DNA of 64,000 bases from Macrolepiota albuminosa (Eukaryota > Basidiomycota > Agaricomycetes > Agaricales > Agaricaceae). The stretch lies in assembly GCA_027475525.1 (NCBI GenBank), contig JAMWFC010000060.1, positions 1,116,001 through 1,180,000 on the forward strand. The letters are read 5' to 3'. Each line of letters begins with the position of its first letter. Within the stretch, counting starts at the first letter, position 1. The notes below the pieces were generated by a model that saw only the letters and a program-made list of their open reading frames with translations, was not told the origin of the DNA and made no database searches. Made by a program: the position numbers and the translations under genes. This document shows positions 10,867-22,500 of this stretch, one piece after another.

Positions 10867-12078
10867 TCAAGATTGCATGGGAAGCTGTTGTCTGGGCAAG
10901 CTTTTCCATCTTGCCTTTTTTCTCAGCGCTCCAGGAGTTTTGGGATCAGAGAGAACCTGTTCTGGAGTAACAGGCCTGGTATCCATCCTACATTGGGGTT
11001 TGTCATTACTGATACTTCCTTCAGATGTGCTTGCATAGGTGTCATCACCCTCAGTCAACTGACTGAGATTGGAGGGTTGTGCAGGTATATGTACTTGTCG
11101 AGGCGTGTTGTCCTCAGGGTACGTTGCAGTTTCAATAAAATCTGGTGTTACTTCTGACTTGGTTTTGATCAAATCATGCTTGACCTGCACAAGCTCACTC
11201 AGGATGTCATCTTCATGAAATTGTACATTACAAGAAGTAATCAATTTTCCATTCTTGAGGTCCTCTAACCTGTAATCTTTAGTTTCACCAGTCCACCACC
11301 CCAACATGCAGACTCTCATGGCATGGGATTCAAGTTTTCCATGTCTTACCTCTTTTAGGACATGCACCCATGCAAATGATCCAAAAACATGTAGGTGAGA
11401 ATAATCTGGTTTTTCATGGGAGTTGCTCCTTTTGGTGAATGGTATCTTCCCATTCAGGGCAGAACTTGGTGTAATTGAGCAAATGTATGTGGTTTACATA
11501 AACACCTTGCCCCAATATTGTAGGTCTATGTTTGCTGCATGCAGCATGCTTTGCATCATTTCCATAAGGATGGCAATCATTCATTCCGCTATACCATTTT
11601 GTTCTGGCCTGTACAGATTCATGGTTTTGTGCACAATGCTGTTCATTTTACAGAACTTCTTGATGGTAGAGTTTACAAATTCTGTACTATTGTTTGTTTG
11701 AATTATTTTGACAAGTCATCCAGATTGTCATTTAAGTTGAGCATCAGTGCCTCACACTTCATCAGCGGTTTCTTCTTTTTTCTCCAGAAGGGAACTGTTG
11801 GACAAACATTGACTTACTTTGACAATTACGAGGGCATATCTTTTGCTGTCCCAGGTAGGCACATTCATAGGTCTGACAATGTCCATGACCAATAACTCAT
11901 TTTTGACGTAAGTTTTGACACTTGCTTTGGACAAGAGGGGCCATGTCAATTTTCCTTGGATACATCCACTGCATAGATGGTCAAATTTGCAAGGTAGCTT
12001 AATTTTCAGACCAATGATGAGATTTTTGCTGACTATATTATTAATGGTTCTAGGACTAAGATGTTCTAGACATCGGTG
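10867..12078 (-). pseudogene. Copia integrase, broken
   Basis: LVMDIVRPMNVPTWDSKRY (about 11870) matches the first catalytic Asp region of copia integrases. The C-terminal part at 11367-11150 carries the usual KLESHAMRVCMLGWW and ITSCNVQFHEDD (GKI-type) motifs. The central core is interrupted by stops. Confidence 0.65.
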
Positions 12079-12810
12079 CTATAAACGCATCATGGGCTCA
12101 CTTGCAATATAGGCGACTTGATTGTTATTGAGACTCATGTTCATACATTTGATCCAATATAAAGTCCTATGATTGTCCATGAGTCTGGCTCGCATGAACT
12201 CCTTGTTGCCCCAGGCCAGGCTTATACCATAAGAAAATCTGCTAAGTATGGCACTAGCTTGTTGTAATAACCTAAGGCTAATGAGATTTGCACCAAGGCC
12301 AGGCACATATAGAACATTGTCAAATTGTACATCATTCATACCATCAATGATATAAGTTTGGAAGACAATGGATCCTATACCAGTGACAGTGAGGCAATTA
12401 TGTCCCTCAACTGAAATATATTGGTTCTCAATATCTTGCATTTTGTAGAAGTAGCCTTTATCCATGATCATGTGGCAGGAAGCGGCACTGTCAAGGAGCA
12501 ATCCAGAAGGCATACTATTGGTTGTGGCCATAAGAACCTTTCTCACTTCTCTGCCCAGTGACATAGAACAGTCAATAGACATGTTTGCATTCTCCACCTG
12601 CCTAAGTTTTCTGGGTTTGGGGCACTTGGGACTCCAGTGACCTTTTTCACCACAATTGTGACATATGTCCTTGGCCTTTGGTTCATGCTTGGGCTTGAGC
12701 CTTTTCTTTGAGCTTTTAGCATCCCTTACTCCCATTTGATGTATTATCAGGCTTGGATATAAAAGCAAGTTGCTTATTTGAAGCATTATCTTTTTGTGAT
12801 ACACAGTCAT
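12079..12810 (-). pseudogene. Copia nucleocapsid zinc knuckle and aspartic protease
   Basis: CHNCGEKGHWSPKC is a CCHC knuckle (residues 50-63 of the open stretch). LLLDSAASCHM (near residue 107) is the copia-type protease site with DSA in place of DSG. VLYVPGLGANLISL is the conserved copia segment after the protease. The frame is open for 243 codons. Confidence 0.8.
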
Positions 12811-13529
12811 AAATGGATATGAGTTCTACAGACATATTTTTGATGGTGAGAGTATTTCCTTGATATAACAAGTTTTGCTTCATAACTTCCCAGGCCATAG
12901 CATTGGGCAAGGAGAGTAGTATGGCACTGATGACAGTATTATTGTTGACTTTATAACCAGCATCCATGATGTGGCATTAAATGCCAAGGTAAAAACTATA
13001 TAACTCATCATAGAGGAGCAACCATCCCATTTCTTTGCATATAGTTGTTGGTAATAGTAGTGTACATTTACACTACTTTGTTGGTTGACATAGCTCTTGT
13101 GAAGATGATTCCAGATAGCTTTTGCAGTCTGGAGGTTGATGATGGAATCCCACTGCATATATTTGATGGCACTATGGATTAAACCAATAGCTGCATTGTT
13201 TTTGCTCAACCATTCCTTATATTTTTTAGCTTGTTTCTCTATGAGGTAGGGCTTGAATAAGATTGTGTCATAAGACTCTTGGACCTCCTCCTCCTCCTTG
13301 ACAGTTGGTGCTGAACCATCATCAGTAGGATTTGGATGAGAGGTGGTCACTGTGTCTAGGAACTGATCAGGCAGTTTTAATAGGCATTTATCACATCTGC
13401 TAATGATACTTCAAAGTGATTTGTTTGTAATGCAGCCTTTATATTATCAGACCAAGTGTGATAGTTATTTCTATTAAACTTCACAAACTGTAGAGTATTG
13501 GAAGTCAATTTGCTGACATTGAGGCTCAT
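12716..13529 (-). pseudogene. Copia gag, broken
   Basis: ATG at 13529, a few bases inside the 5' LTR, giving MSLNVSKLTSNTLQF, then FNRNNYHTWSDNIKAAL typical of copia gag. A stop follows about 50 codons later, and the frame resumes (13350-12880) with the SAIKYMQWDSIINLQTAKAI and SYVNQQSSVNVHYYYQQL type motifs. Confidence 0.75.
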
Positions 13530-13533
13530 AACT
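13521..13533 (-). other. Copia primer-binding site, matches the anticodon loop of initiator tRNA-Met
   Basis: The plus-strand bases GGCTCATAAC equal the anticodon-loop region of eukaryotic initiator tRNA-Met, so the minus-strand PBS would pair with an internal tRNA site. This is the half-tRNA priming known for some copia elements. Confidence 0.55.
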
Positions 13534-13851
13534 TATTGCAGCATATCGCAGGAATGTATATTTACATATATAGTACAATATAATCTGAAGTTCAAAGTTG
13601 AAGACTATTAGTACAAGTAAGTAAATATTTTTAAGTAGCTCACCTGAAGTTTGAAGTTGAAAACAATTTGAACTTCAGGTATCTGTATGCTTTTATACTT
13701 GAAAGTGAAATATTTTGAATTTTGTAGAAGTTTTATGACGCAACAAGAGAAAAGAAAAATGTATAGTAAAGTAGGATGTATGTCATAAATGAATCATAAA
13801 TGATCACAAGTTGAAGTAAGTCTTTGTAGTCAGATGTTAATTCCTTCAACA
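13534..13851 (-). repeat. Copia 5' LTR
   Basis: 318 bp, start TGTTGAAGGAAT on the minus strand; many transition differences from the 3' LTR. Confidence 0.85.
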
Positions 13852-13985
13852 ATCTTATACAAGCTTCAGGCCATTGGTTATCCAAAGCTTTCCAATGTTA
13901 TATTAGGAAAAATCCAATTATTATTTATGCCATAGCATCATGCTGGAAAACAGACACGGCAAGGTGTGCTAACACTGCATATTAA

Positions 13986-16115
13986 TTTTTTCTCCTTGAA
14001 AAAAAAAAAAGAAATCAAATTAAATCAAATCAAATTAATTGCTTAAAAAAGAAAAAAAAAAAAAGTAGACACCCTCTTCTTTAGATTGTTGAAATTCATA
14101 TTATTGGAGTTTTAGATAGGTGGCATTGTAAAGTATATTATGTTGTGTTATACATACATGTGTTGGAGCCAGGACAGGCTGCAAAGGTCCTCCCAAAGTG
14201 TGCTCCAACATATCCAGTAAACAACTTGAATGTATGTAGTCATGGGATCTGATTAATCTGAGTTGTGATACAACATTGATAAATGTTCAAGATTGTTTCA
14301 AAATTGATAAGTACATATAAATATTTCCAGTGATCTGCAGCCACTCACAGTCTGCCTTTCAAATGTCCTCTTCACAAACTCATTTTATTAGATCATCTGC
14401 AAATCTTACACAATACTCTCAACTTCAACTCATCTAAGAGTTACACCATCTGGGCTGTAGTTTTAACTGCCTTCTGAGGCTATCAACATCTTGGAGAACT
14501 CCTACCAATTTCAAAGTCAAAATTTGATCCATCTTGCAATGTTACATTTGATTGCAACTTTTGAATCACATGAGTACATAACTGCCAGGTTATCATATTT
14601 TATATTCTCTGGTCAAAAACAACTTGGGACACTGGAGTCAACTGCAGTCTTGTTGAGCACAATGACATATTCTGTCCAATTTGAGCATTGACCAATCATC
14701 TATCTTTCAATTTTTTATCCAATGGTTTTCCTCTATTCAGTTTTCAAGATGGGTCTCTACCATTTGATCTCTTGTTTCTCACAAAAAGTAATTTCCTTTC
14801 TTTTACAAATCATGATTATCCTCTCTTTTCTCAGACAAATGATTTTCTAATCTTTATTTTCAGAGTTATATGCCTCAAAAACTGTGGATACTGTCCAAGG
14901 ACATAGCTATTACATTGGAAGCTCTATCAAGTTGTTATGCAACAGCATTCCACCTCATATTGTCATGAAATGTGGTGGTTGGACTTCACTGTGTGCTTTG
15001 ATCTATTGAAGACAACTAGATATAATTATTCCAAACACAGTTATGTCTGCTTGAGAAAATTCCTGCCATCAATTTATGCACAAAAACAACCTTTCCTACA
15101 TTTTAGAAAATAATTGGTCTGGTCTCATTTTCTATGTCTTAACAGCAACTTTTATATTTCATTTGTATTAAAAAAAAGGAGGGGAAAAAGCAACAATAAA
15201 GAAAAGTATTTAATATTATTTCAATGTCTTTGTATTTCATATGTATTTAATTAACACTTTAACATCAATTTATTTTCCAATTTTGGCTTCTAAAGGCTAA
15301 GCTCAGTTGGGTAGGCATGGCCAAGGTTGAGCTGAGCCCAGGTGAGTATTCACTGCTTACCAACCGCAACTGCTCCTGCACATGGAGCATGTTATTTGCA
15401 CATGCTCTCCTGCCAATAAATCTGATTTCAAATTTCCTCAAATTTCAGCATGCCCATGTTTAACCCAGCTTTATTGGAAGCTAGTCCCCTGACAGTGTCT
15501 GGTGACACTAGATTTATATTATCAGATAATATGAAAGATGTTAGATATATTGTGGGGCAAATTAATAGCTCAGAGTAAGAAAGTAGATTTTGTTGGTACT
15601 AGCTCTCTACATGAGAGTGCATTGGCTAGGTTTTGATCAGAGGAAATATAACAGAATACAGAAACAATCATGCATTCATCAAGAATTGAATATGCACATT
15701 AAATACTCAGATTGATGTAAAAATAATGGCTCCTGCCTTTGTCATGAGTGCCAATGGCTTCTGAATTGTCAGAGTAAATTAGAATATGTCTGGAGACAAT
15801 TTTTAATCAGAATAAAAATGTTAAAAACAAAAAATTTATTGCCTATTGCTGAAATATAGCTAATAGAGAAAATAAAACAGTATCTCAATGGCAATTGATT
15901 CCAGCCAATATATATCCCATCTGGGAGATTTCCAGTCATTTTTCAACTTCATCATGTAATGGAAATCTGTTATGAGAATATTAATTGTTTAACACAAGAC
16001 TCAGTCAGGTAATAAATGACTGTATTGTGTGCCTAGCTACCTGTTTGACACAAGACTAATATATGAGTTAGTTGATATGATATTGTATTGTAAGATAACT
16101 TAATACACACCTCAG
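13986..16115. other. AT-rich non-coding stretch
   Basis: A-runs near 14000-14070 and no supported gene. Short open stretches (14491-14906) have no recognisable domain. It probably holds decayed 3' sequence between the convergent recombinase and RT genes. Confidence 0.4.
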
Positions 16116-17474
16116 TCAGGTAATGAACAACTGAGGTGCCACTATCTCTATTTCCAATCTGTATCCTTGGAACTGTATAGTTCTATTTTTTCTTCCCTTA
16201 CTTTTCTCTGTGGTGCACTTGTGGTTGGTCATGTGTCCTCTATGTGTGCTGTGATTCCCAACCAATATCAATGTCCCAGGATGTTGACACATCAACAAAA
16301 ATACTGAGATTCTCTAGGGGTAGTAGAAGAAAAAGTTGGTGGTAAGCAGCTATGTCTTTGAGCCTGGCTTTCCACCATTTTAATGTGTGGATAAAAGAGT
16401 TTGATAGGTGACATTTGACAAAGTTGTTTCTGCCAGAGGAGGACATGAAATTTGAAAATACAGAAAGTCAAGATGATCCATCTAAGAACACAAAACACAT
16501 GTAAATGAGGGCACCATGCAGAAATTGAATATCCCTGAGATGAAAGGCTTTATAGAGGGTTTTGTAGTTGTTTTTTATAAAGATGACCCGATCTAAGTAT
16601 TTACATTGCTTGATATCAGGTAATAGGACTTGTTTTAGTATAATGTCCCATGTAAAACTGATAAAAGAGAATTTAAATAGAAATTTGGTGTCTGACTTCT
16701 CTGGATACCATGGCATATTCAGTGAGGCTACAAGATTCAGGATGGAGTTCCTATTATGTGCATAATAGGAACCATCTTGATAAAAATGGCCTCTCAAATT
16801 TGGAAAACAAAGACAATTAATGTCATCTTTGAACTTGAAAAACATGCCATCAATGCCTACTTTGGCTGATCAGATGTCAATCAGGGCATTTGCAATTTGT
16901 TCTAAATTACTGCTGGCTGGTCTCATGCCAAAAAGATGTGCATAGTCAATATAGAAACCATCTTTGAAATTCACTATCAGAAATGGTTTGTGTTCTGGCA
17001 ATATGGGACAAGTGCAGTAAAACAATTTTATGTCAAAGCAGCAGGCTTGAGTGCCTGCAGGCACTACTGCAATCTAATGACAAACAGAGGAATGTAGGAC
17101 ATTTATAAGACAATCAGTTTGAAATTAAAGTGAGAATTTAATTAGAAAATAGGGCCAAACTGCTCTGCAACCAAATGAGCCATATCAAAACAAGTTGAGG
17201 AATCTTCTTTGTTTATGAAACTGTTAACTGAGAACATACCTGAAAAGGAATCATTCTTGGAGAGATGCCAACAGACTTTGAATTTTGGCAGTAGATCAGA
17301 CCCTTTGGCTTGTTCAGAGACAATTAGTGGAGGAGAGTATATGGGTCTCCTCATGATACATTTAATGTGTAGGAGGGAGAAAGGACCTGACATATGGTCA
17401 AGAGCAATCTCAATAGTGAGATAATCTTCAATTACTTGTGGAAATGTGTTGACTGAAGAATGATTCAGTATCAC
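16116..17474 (-). pseudogene. Reverse transcriptase and RNase H of a YR-type retroelement, decayed
   Basis: Pieces in order on the minus strand: KFKVCWHLSKNDSFSGMFSV (17300), AGTQACCFDIKLFYCTCPIL and FYIDYAHLFGMRPASSNLEQ (RT palm, 16870-17064), FKDDINCL (catalytic FKDD box, about 16840), then YSILNLVASLNMPWYPEKS-like and LKQVLLPDIKQCKYLDRVIF, LKWWKARLKDIAAYHQL and FVDVSTSWDIDI (RNase H first Asp, about 16290). I recognise this as the RT found in basidiomycete YR-associated retroelements. Stops separate the pieces. The first piece lies just inside a solo LTR insertion that splits it from gag. Confidence 0.65.
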
Positions 17475-17754
17475 AACTGACTGCTAGTTTTAGGAGCATG
17501 CCCAATGGAAAACTATTGGAAAGATTTTGAATAAGATAAGGATAAAAAGACAAAAGATCATGTTTTAGAAGAAGTTTATGAAATGCTTTGATGCTGTAAG
17601 GATGCACAACTCTTGTGAATAATTCCTCATCTTGAGGTGAAATGGAAAGAATAGGAAATTAGTGATGTATAGAAGGGTAGAAATCCTGATAATCAAGTAT
17701 CTGTAGTGTGAGACACCTCTGAGGATCAGATAATGAATCAGCCATTAGCAACAT

Positions 17755-18582
17755 TGATAGGACCCCATACAGGATCAGTGCATCAATGGCAGGCTACAGC
17801 AACACGGCACTGGCTTGGGATACCTTAGCGCACGCTAATTAACTAATTTTGGCAATATTTGACAGCCGTGCATGGCAAGAAGCAGATCCAATCAATGATA
17901 GCGCCGACAGCAGACAGAATGACAACTGACAGATGGCATTAGTCACTGATGACAGCACTTAGCATTTTAGGCAGACAAAAGGTTGATGGATTGATGGTTT
18001 AGCATTGTGATCTGCCGCCTGGCATCACTAAGCATCTTGAATGGACGGTAGGGATCTGAAACTGTTGGAGCCACCCCATAAAATTTTCCAAGTTCACTGC
18101 ACTTTGGCATTATTAGTACTTGGCGACGATGACCTTGTTGTAGTATAAAAGTGCTTACCAACTTTGTACATAGGACCAATCAGAACAGAATTTCCTGTTC
18201 CACCTTTCTCCAGTCTCCCTTACGACTCAAATCTCATTTATGGTCAGCAACATTGAAGTCATCAGCCATTGCAGACTATTGCTAGCCAACGTCATACTCA
18301 CACCTTGCAGCTACGGCAGGCATTAATGTTGCTTAGACTTCGCTAAGCTTACCATGTTCTTGCCACTTACTTGCTGTGTTCACTTACCGCTTCTTCCATA
18401 GGTGCTTTTACCTTAGCGCTTAACACTTGCCGACCCCTTTCTGACTTTACCCTATTTTAATAGGTGCATTCTCTGGGACCTGCCTGGGACTCCTCTTATC
18501 ACTATTAGTGTGCCCAACGCAAGTTTTTGGCATGGTAACACTATTTCTACATTTGTTACTGACCAAACTTTGGGCGTCATCA
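17755..18582 (+). mobile_element. Solo gypsy LTR, decayed, same family as the 47856 element
   Basis: 828 bp, beginning TGATAGGACCCCATACAGG and ending TTTGGGCGTCATCA, alignable along its length to the 952-bp LTRs with many CpG losses and some deletions. Flanks are ACAT (17751-17754) and ATGT (18583-18586), both one CpG transition away from ACGT, the target of the intact copy. Confidence 0.85.
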
Positions 18583-19693
18583 ATGTGCAAGCATGAGCCT
18601 GATTGTGAAAAGGCAAGATGATCTTCTCTATATAAGGAGCAGATATGGAGGGCATCACTGCTGTGCCAATTGTTACAGGTCCTGTTGAGGTTAAGGTGAA
18701 GAGGAGTTTGTTGTCATCAAAGAAGACAATATTGGCTAGATAATGTGAACTGGTGTGCCTGAGCACAAAGAAGGCATGCTGGAGAGGACTTCCAAAAAAG
18801 AATTGGAGCAGACTTAGGGTATGAATGCAATGAGGTAAGATCCAAAGCATAAGTTGTTCTTGGGACTTTAGTATTGGAAATTCTTCTTTGATCTTTAATC
18901 AAGGCCTGGTGTGATTGGAGGATTACATCCACATGAGAAGCATACTTGTTCCAGTTAAAGACTACAGTGGACATAAGAATGTCAAACCAAGCTTCCCTTT
19001 TGAACTTGTACCAGAGAGTAAGAGTTCTCAAAATTCTTAACCTGCTTAAAGAAATTGAGATGTTTCTCATACTCTATTGCATGGTTGTTTGAGTCAGAAG
19101 TAGAGGGGCCAATCGAGTCCACCAGTACTGAAGCTTTGCTCAGAAGTCTGAGTGCTTCTAATAAGTTCTTTGAAGCCTCCAAGAATTGAAGAGGACTAAG
19201 ACAAGTGTGATTATTGTCATTGCCCCATGCTGCAATTATTTTAGACATATCAAGAAGGAAAATCTTCTCTGTCAAATTATTATCAGGATCAAAAAGGTGC
19301 ACCACTTTGGTGTAAACAAGTTGAGGTAAATTGTTAACTAAATCTATGTTGTTATTAGTGAAGAAATGGAGAGGGGAAGGAAGATAGTTTTGGATATTAA
19401 GGAGGTAAACAGTCAGGATCAATATATCTCTTGACTTTTCCAGAGAGTGCTCAACAGAGTCAAGCATCACCATACTTTCCCGTAATTTTGGAATGCATGG
19501 ATCCATTAATCTCTTCCTTCCTCTCTTTAGAGGCCTGATATTCTTCTTTGGCTTGCCTTTTGATCTGAATGCAACTCATAATGATTTCACAAAGGAGAAT
19601 CAGAGGTAAGGGAGTCAGCAAAGCACATAGGGCTTTGCTCTCCACTAGTTGATGTATTTCATTTTTAGTATAGAAATATGTCAGATGGAGAGG
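18583..19693 (-). pseudogene. Gag-like gene of the YR-type retroelement (3' part), split by KDZ-2
   Basis: Open stretches 19645-19460, 19506-18982 and 19070-18717 give VESKALCALLTPLPL, an alpha-helical KRQAKEEYQASKERKEE segment, a long acidic middle, then EAWFDILMSTVVFNWNKYASHVDVILQSHQ and CLLCAQAHQF near a lost zinc-finger end. This resembles the first ORF beside such RTs in basidiomycetes. It continues, in frame across the KDZ-2 target duplication, at 29952-30069. Several frameshifts. The role in the element (capsid-like) is inference. Confidence 0.55.
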
Positions 19694-20325
19694 CAGGGTA
19701 GGGCATCACAACGGTACGTGTCATACGTTGTACGGGAGCCCGCTTTGTGCCGTACCATACGTGTCCAGCGGAGTCCGCTACACTGGAGCGGAGCAGTCCC
19801 CACAGTGCCATAGAATACAGAGCCGCGGACGTGTCACAATGTGCTGTATGACACGGTCCAGTGGATCGATAAAAGGCGGGCACACACATGCGCATGCAGG
19901 CCCGGCGGATGCCAGCGGACACTAGCGGATGTCAATGTGCATCAGCGGCCACCGGCGGGCATCAGCACATGAGTGAAAACCTCCTCCATTGGCGGACTTC
20001 ATGGCATGAATAAACCCTCCTTGAGGTTCCCCATTTCCCTCCCCTCTCCATTCCTCCCCGCAATAACTCGAGGCTGCGCATCTCCCCTTCCATCCTTTTC
20101 CTACCCCCGACACCAGCATACGTCCACAAAAGGGCCCTGAAAATCTACGCAGGCCTATGCAAGCCACCAGCGGACATCCACACAGACGTACGTCGACGGA
20201 CTCAAACCTACGCAGGCCCTCCCAGGCCTGCGCAGGACACCAGCGGACATTCACAGAGGCCTACGCAGGTCCACGGAGTCTGGTTGGACCAAGGAAAAAA
20301 GTAACTTCATCTTGCCTGCCGTATG

Positions 20326-20389
20326 CCTGTGGGCCAGCCTTGGAAAAGCCTCCAGCAACGGAACACACATTTAACCGTTGCACCACAGG
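20326..20389 (-). other. Class-II tRNA-like module, T arm deleted (KDZ-2 left)
   Basis: Acceptor-stem halves are kept but the B-box region is missing, leaving CCTGTGG next to CCAGCCTTGG; the other three copies keep it. Confidence 0.5.
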
Positions 20390-20533
20390 TCCGTTACTAA
20401 CGGATAGATTCAAAGGTCGGATAACACAATGAACAGACGCCCACCTACGTTTCTGCAGGTTCCCGTATGGATTTTTTGAGGTGGAAGGGGGGTGGCATAC
20501 CTCCCAAAAGAGTTTTCGTGGCCTGAAAGGGGT

Positions 20534-20687
20534 GTTGGCATCAGCAGCCATCAGCTGGCATCCGTCGGAGTTCGTCGGCAGCCGTCGTGACCCGCTGGCA
20601 TCCGTCGGCAGTTGGCATCAGCAGCCATCAGCTGGCATCCGTCGGAGTTCGTCGGCAGCCGTCGTGACCCGCTGGCATCCGTCGGCA
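20534..20687. repeat. 77-bp perfect tandem duplication (20534-20610 / 20611-20687)
   Basis: In the GC-rich arm; a second one in the same arm starts at 20828 (20828-20904 / 20905-20981). Confidence 0.9.
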
Positions 20688-21198
20688 TCCGCTGGTATCC
20701 GTCGGAATCCACGGGAATCTGTTGGCAACCCCCGGCATCGTCCGGCATCAGGGTGGGAGAGAAGGAAATGGGGTGCATGGGTGTCCGCCGCATGGGGTGG
20801 CGTCTCGGAGAGCGTGGGGGGTGGCGGAAGAGGGATGGGGGTGGGGAGAAAGAGGGGGAAGGGGGAAGGGGAGGAGCGTGGGTGTCCGCTGGTACGCCAG
20901 CGGAAAGAGGGATGGGGGTGGGGAGAAAGAGGGGGAAGGGGGAAGGGGAGGAGCGTGGGTGTCCGCTGGTACGCCAGCGGACGTCAGGTCAGGGGGGAGG
21001 AGGGAAGCGGGGTGCATGTGGTGGACAGGGGTGGCGTGTGAGGTAGTGTGGGGAGTGGAGAGGATGGCACTGGGGAGAAAGAGGGGGAAGGGCAGAAGAG
21101 GGTGCGTGAGTGTCCGCTGTCCGCTGGCATGCCAGCGGACGGTAGCGGACGGTAGCTGACGTCGGCATGTGAGCCAGCTGATGTCAGCGGTGCAACCA

Positions 21199-21277
21199 GT
21201 CCCAGTGGTTCAGTGGAATATTCATTTATTGATATTCAATATTGTGTACAGTGGTGGGTTCTACTCCTACTTCACCT
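21199..21277 (+). other. tRNA-like module 1 (KDZ-2 left)
   Basis: A box TGGTTCAGTGG, B box GGTTCTACTCC. AGTCCC upstream and GGGACT downstream (about 21283) could pair as an outer stem. Confidence 0.45.
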
Positions 21278-21654
21278 TAACAGGGACTAATGCTGTGTTT
21301 TTATATGGGTGCATTTTTGCTCTACATATACATTGTACTGGCCTGTAGTATGCACCTGTGGTAGTGGATCTGACCAAAACTCTAGCAATTACTGAAGCGG
21401 GATAGGATGGAGGAGTTGACACATGAGATCATTCCAGTGCTCATGACAAGTGACGATACACCAGGGCTGACTACTTTTTTTACAAAGATCAGCACAGAGG
21501 TAGTCAGCCACAGTGCATTATCAACTTGTCATGAGCACTGAAATGAACACATGCGCGAACTCGTCCATCTTATGCCACTGCAGAAATCTCTGGAGTTTTC
21601 AACGGATCAAATTCATGACGCTAGCAGACGTCAGCGGCCTGCTGCTATTATATA

Positions 21655-21737
21655 ATGTGAACTATTGGGAGTCGAACCCACTTCTTGTGCACAATATGAA
21701 ATATCAATTGATGAATATTCCATTGTACCACAGGCGC
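21655..21737 (-). other. tRNA-like module 2 (KDZ-2 left)
   Basis: Minus strand: A box TGGTACAATGG, B box GGTTCGACTCC. Confidence 0.5.
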
Positions 21738-21939
21738 TTGCTACAAGTCAGGACGGTGTTCATGTAGTGCACAAACGGACCCATACAGAATTTGAACGGA
21801 TAGAGATTTTACTGCAACTGGTGCATCTGTATTGAATTGACAATATTAGACTGATATTTATTTACACCATAGAAGTATACAGGAAAGAGGAAAACCATGG
21901 TTTGTGCATTATACATGAAGCGTCAGCAATGTAAAGTAA

Positions 21940-22018
21940 GCATCGGTGGTCTAGTGGAATATTATCCATTGGTCATTATTATGTCTTGCAGTAGACGGGT
22001 TCGATTCCTACTAGTGCA
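21940..22018 (+). other. tRNA-like module 3 (KDZ-2 left)
   Basis: GCATCGG then A box TGGTCTAGTGG and B box GGTTCGATTCC, 3' end TAGTGCA followed by a T-run. The best match to tRNA-Gly at the 5' end. Confidence 0.55.
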
Positions 22019-22152
22019 TTTTCGTCTCACTGTTTAGAATTTTTGACCTGCTTAGCTAATTGTTATTTACTACACAGTATGATAAACAAAGTAACGTCCT
22101 AATTTAAACAGCGTGACATGATATCTATTTAGACTATAGCTGTGTACATTAA

Positions 22153-22232
22153 GCTTTGATGGTCTAGTGGAATATTATCCATTGGTGTTTATTGTGTGTT
22201 GCAGTAGGTGGGTTCGACTCCTGCTTAGTGCA
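22153..22232 (+). other. tRNA-like module 4 (KDZ-2 left)
   Basis: A box TGGTCTAGTGG, T stem GTGGG/CCTGC around TTCGACT, 3' arm TTAGTGC A. Confidence 0.55.
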
Positions 22233-22367
22233 ATGAACATTAAGATGTTTGCCTTTTTTGACCTGCTTAGCTAATTGTTATTTACTACACAGTATAATAA
22301 ACAAAGTAAGGTCCTAATTTAAACAGAGTGACATGATATCTATTTAGACTATAGCAGTGTACAGTAA

Positions 22368-22447
22368 GCATCGATGGTCTAGTAGAATGTTATCCATTGA
22401 TGTTCATTGTATGTTGCAATAGGTGGGTTCGACTCCTGCTTAGTGCA
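22368..22447 (+). other. tRNA-like module 5 (KDZ-2 left)
   Basis: GCATCGA 5' arm pairs with TTAGTGC; A box TGGTCTAGTAG, B box GGTTCGACTCC. About 80 nt, some 7 nt longer than an ordinary tRNA between the boxes. Confidence 0.55.
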
Positions 22448-22500
22448 ATAAACATTATGACCTCTGCAATTTTTGACCTGCTTAGCTAATTGTTATTTAC

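Larger units (their letters stand above)
8897..13851 (-). mobile_element. Ty1/copia-type LTR retrotransposon, decayed, TSD ATCTT
   Basis: Flanked by ATCTT at 8892-8896 and 13852-13856. The LTRs (8897-9211 and 13534-13851) have TGTTG/CAACA ends, with TATTG at one mutated end. Minus-strand order from 13.5 kb: gag, zinc knuckle and protease, integrase, reverse transcriptase, RNase H, which is the copia order. The LTRs differ at many sites, mostly G/A or C/T, so it is not a recent insertion. Confidence 0.9.
8189..13985 (+). pseudogene. Fungal tyrosine recombinase, split by a copia element
   Basis: Exon from the acceptor at 8188 to 8896, continuing at 13857-13985 after the copia insertion. Features typical of the fungal DNA breaking-rejoining family: an N-terminal YLAGICNQLE helix, GFYSLLRFGKL (first catalytic Arg, about 8500-8535), FEGNRVVI, LWLTSTGEHP, SMRADSTT (equivalent of the HxxR box, about 8840), and beyond the insertion IQASGHW followed by CYIRKNP with the candidate catalytic Tyr. 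The copia insertion falls exactly between the HxxR and GHW boxes. A frameshift lies in the T-run near 8476-8483, so the gene was probably dead or dying independently. Its role would be integration or excision of a Crypton-like or YR retroelement. Confidence 0.75.
19694..22500 (+). repeat. Left terminal arm of KDZ-2 (gene-A-side arm, CAGGGTAGGG terminus)
   Basis: Same order of modules as the KDZ-1 arm but with the other 10-bp terminus. Holds a truncated class-II module, a GC-rich part with many GCGGAC/ATCCGTCGGCA repeats (20530-21150) and modules 1-5. It ends abruptly inside the spacer after module 5. Confidence 0.8.

Noticed and set aside
19665..19922. Small open frames at the KDZ ends (also 5882-6193, 36840-37049, 63531-63791)
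   Set aside because: The same frame appears at every terminus because the TIR is conserved DNA; each lies across the element/flank border and has no coding signature.
20481..21041. Long open frames through the GC-rich arms (also 28531-28917, 37504-38085, 4610-5232)
   Set aside because: They are readings of CGGAC/TCCG repeats and purine tracts, open on both strands in several frames and not conserved between arms once 77-bp duplications are considered. I treat them as repeat DNA, not genes.
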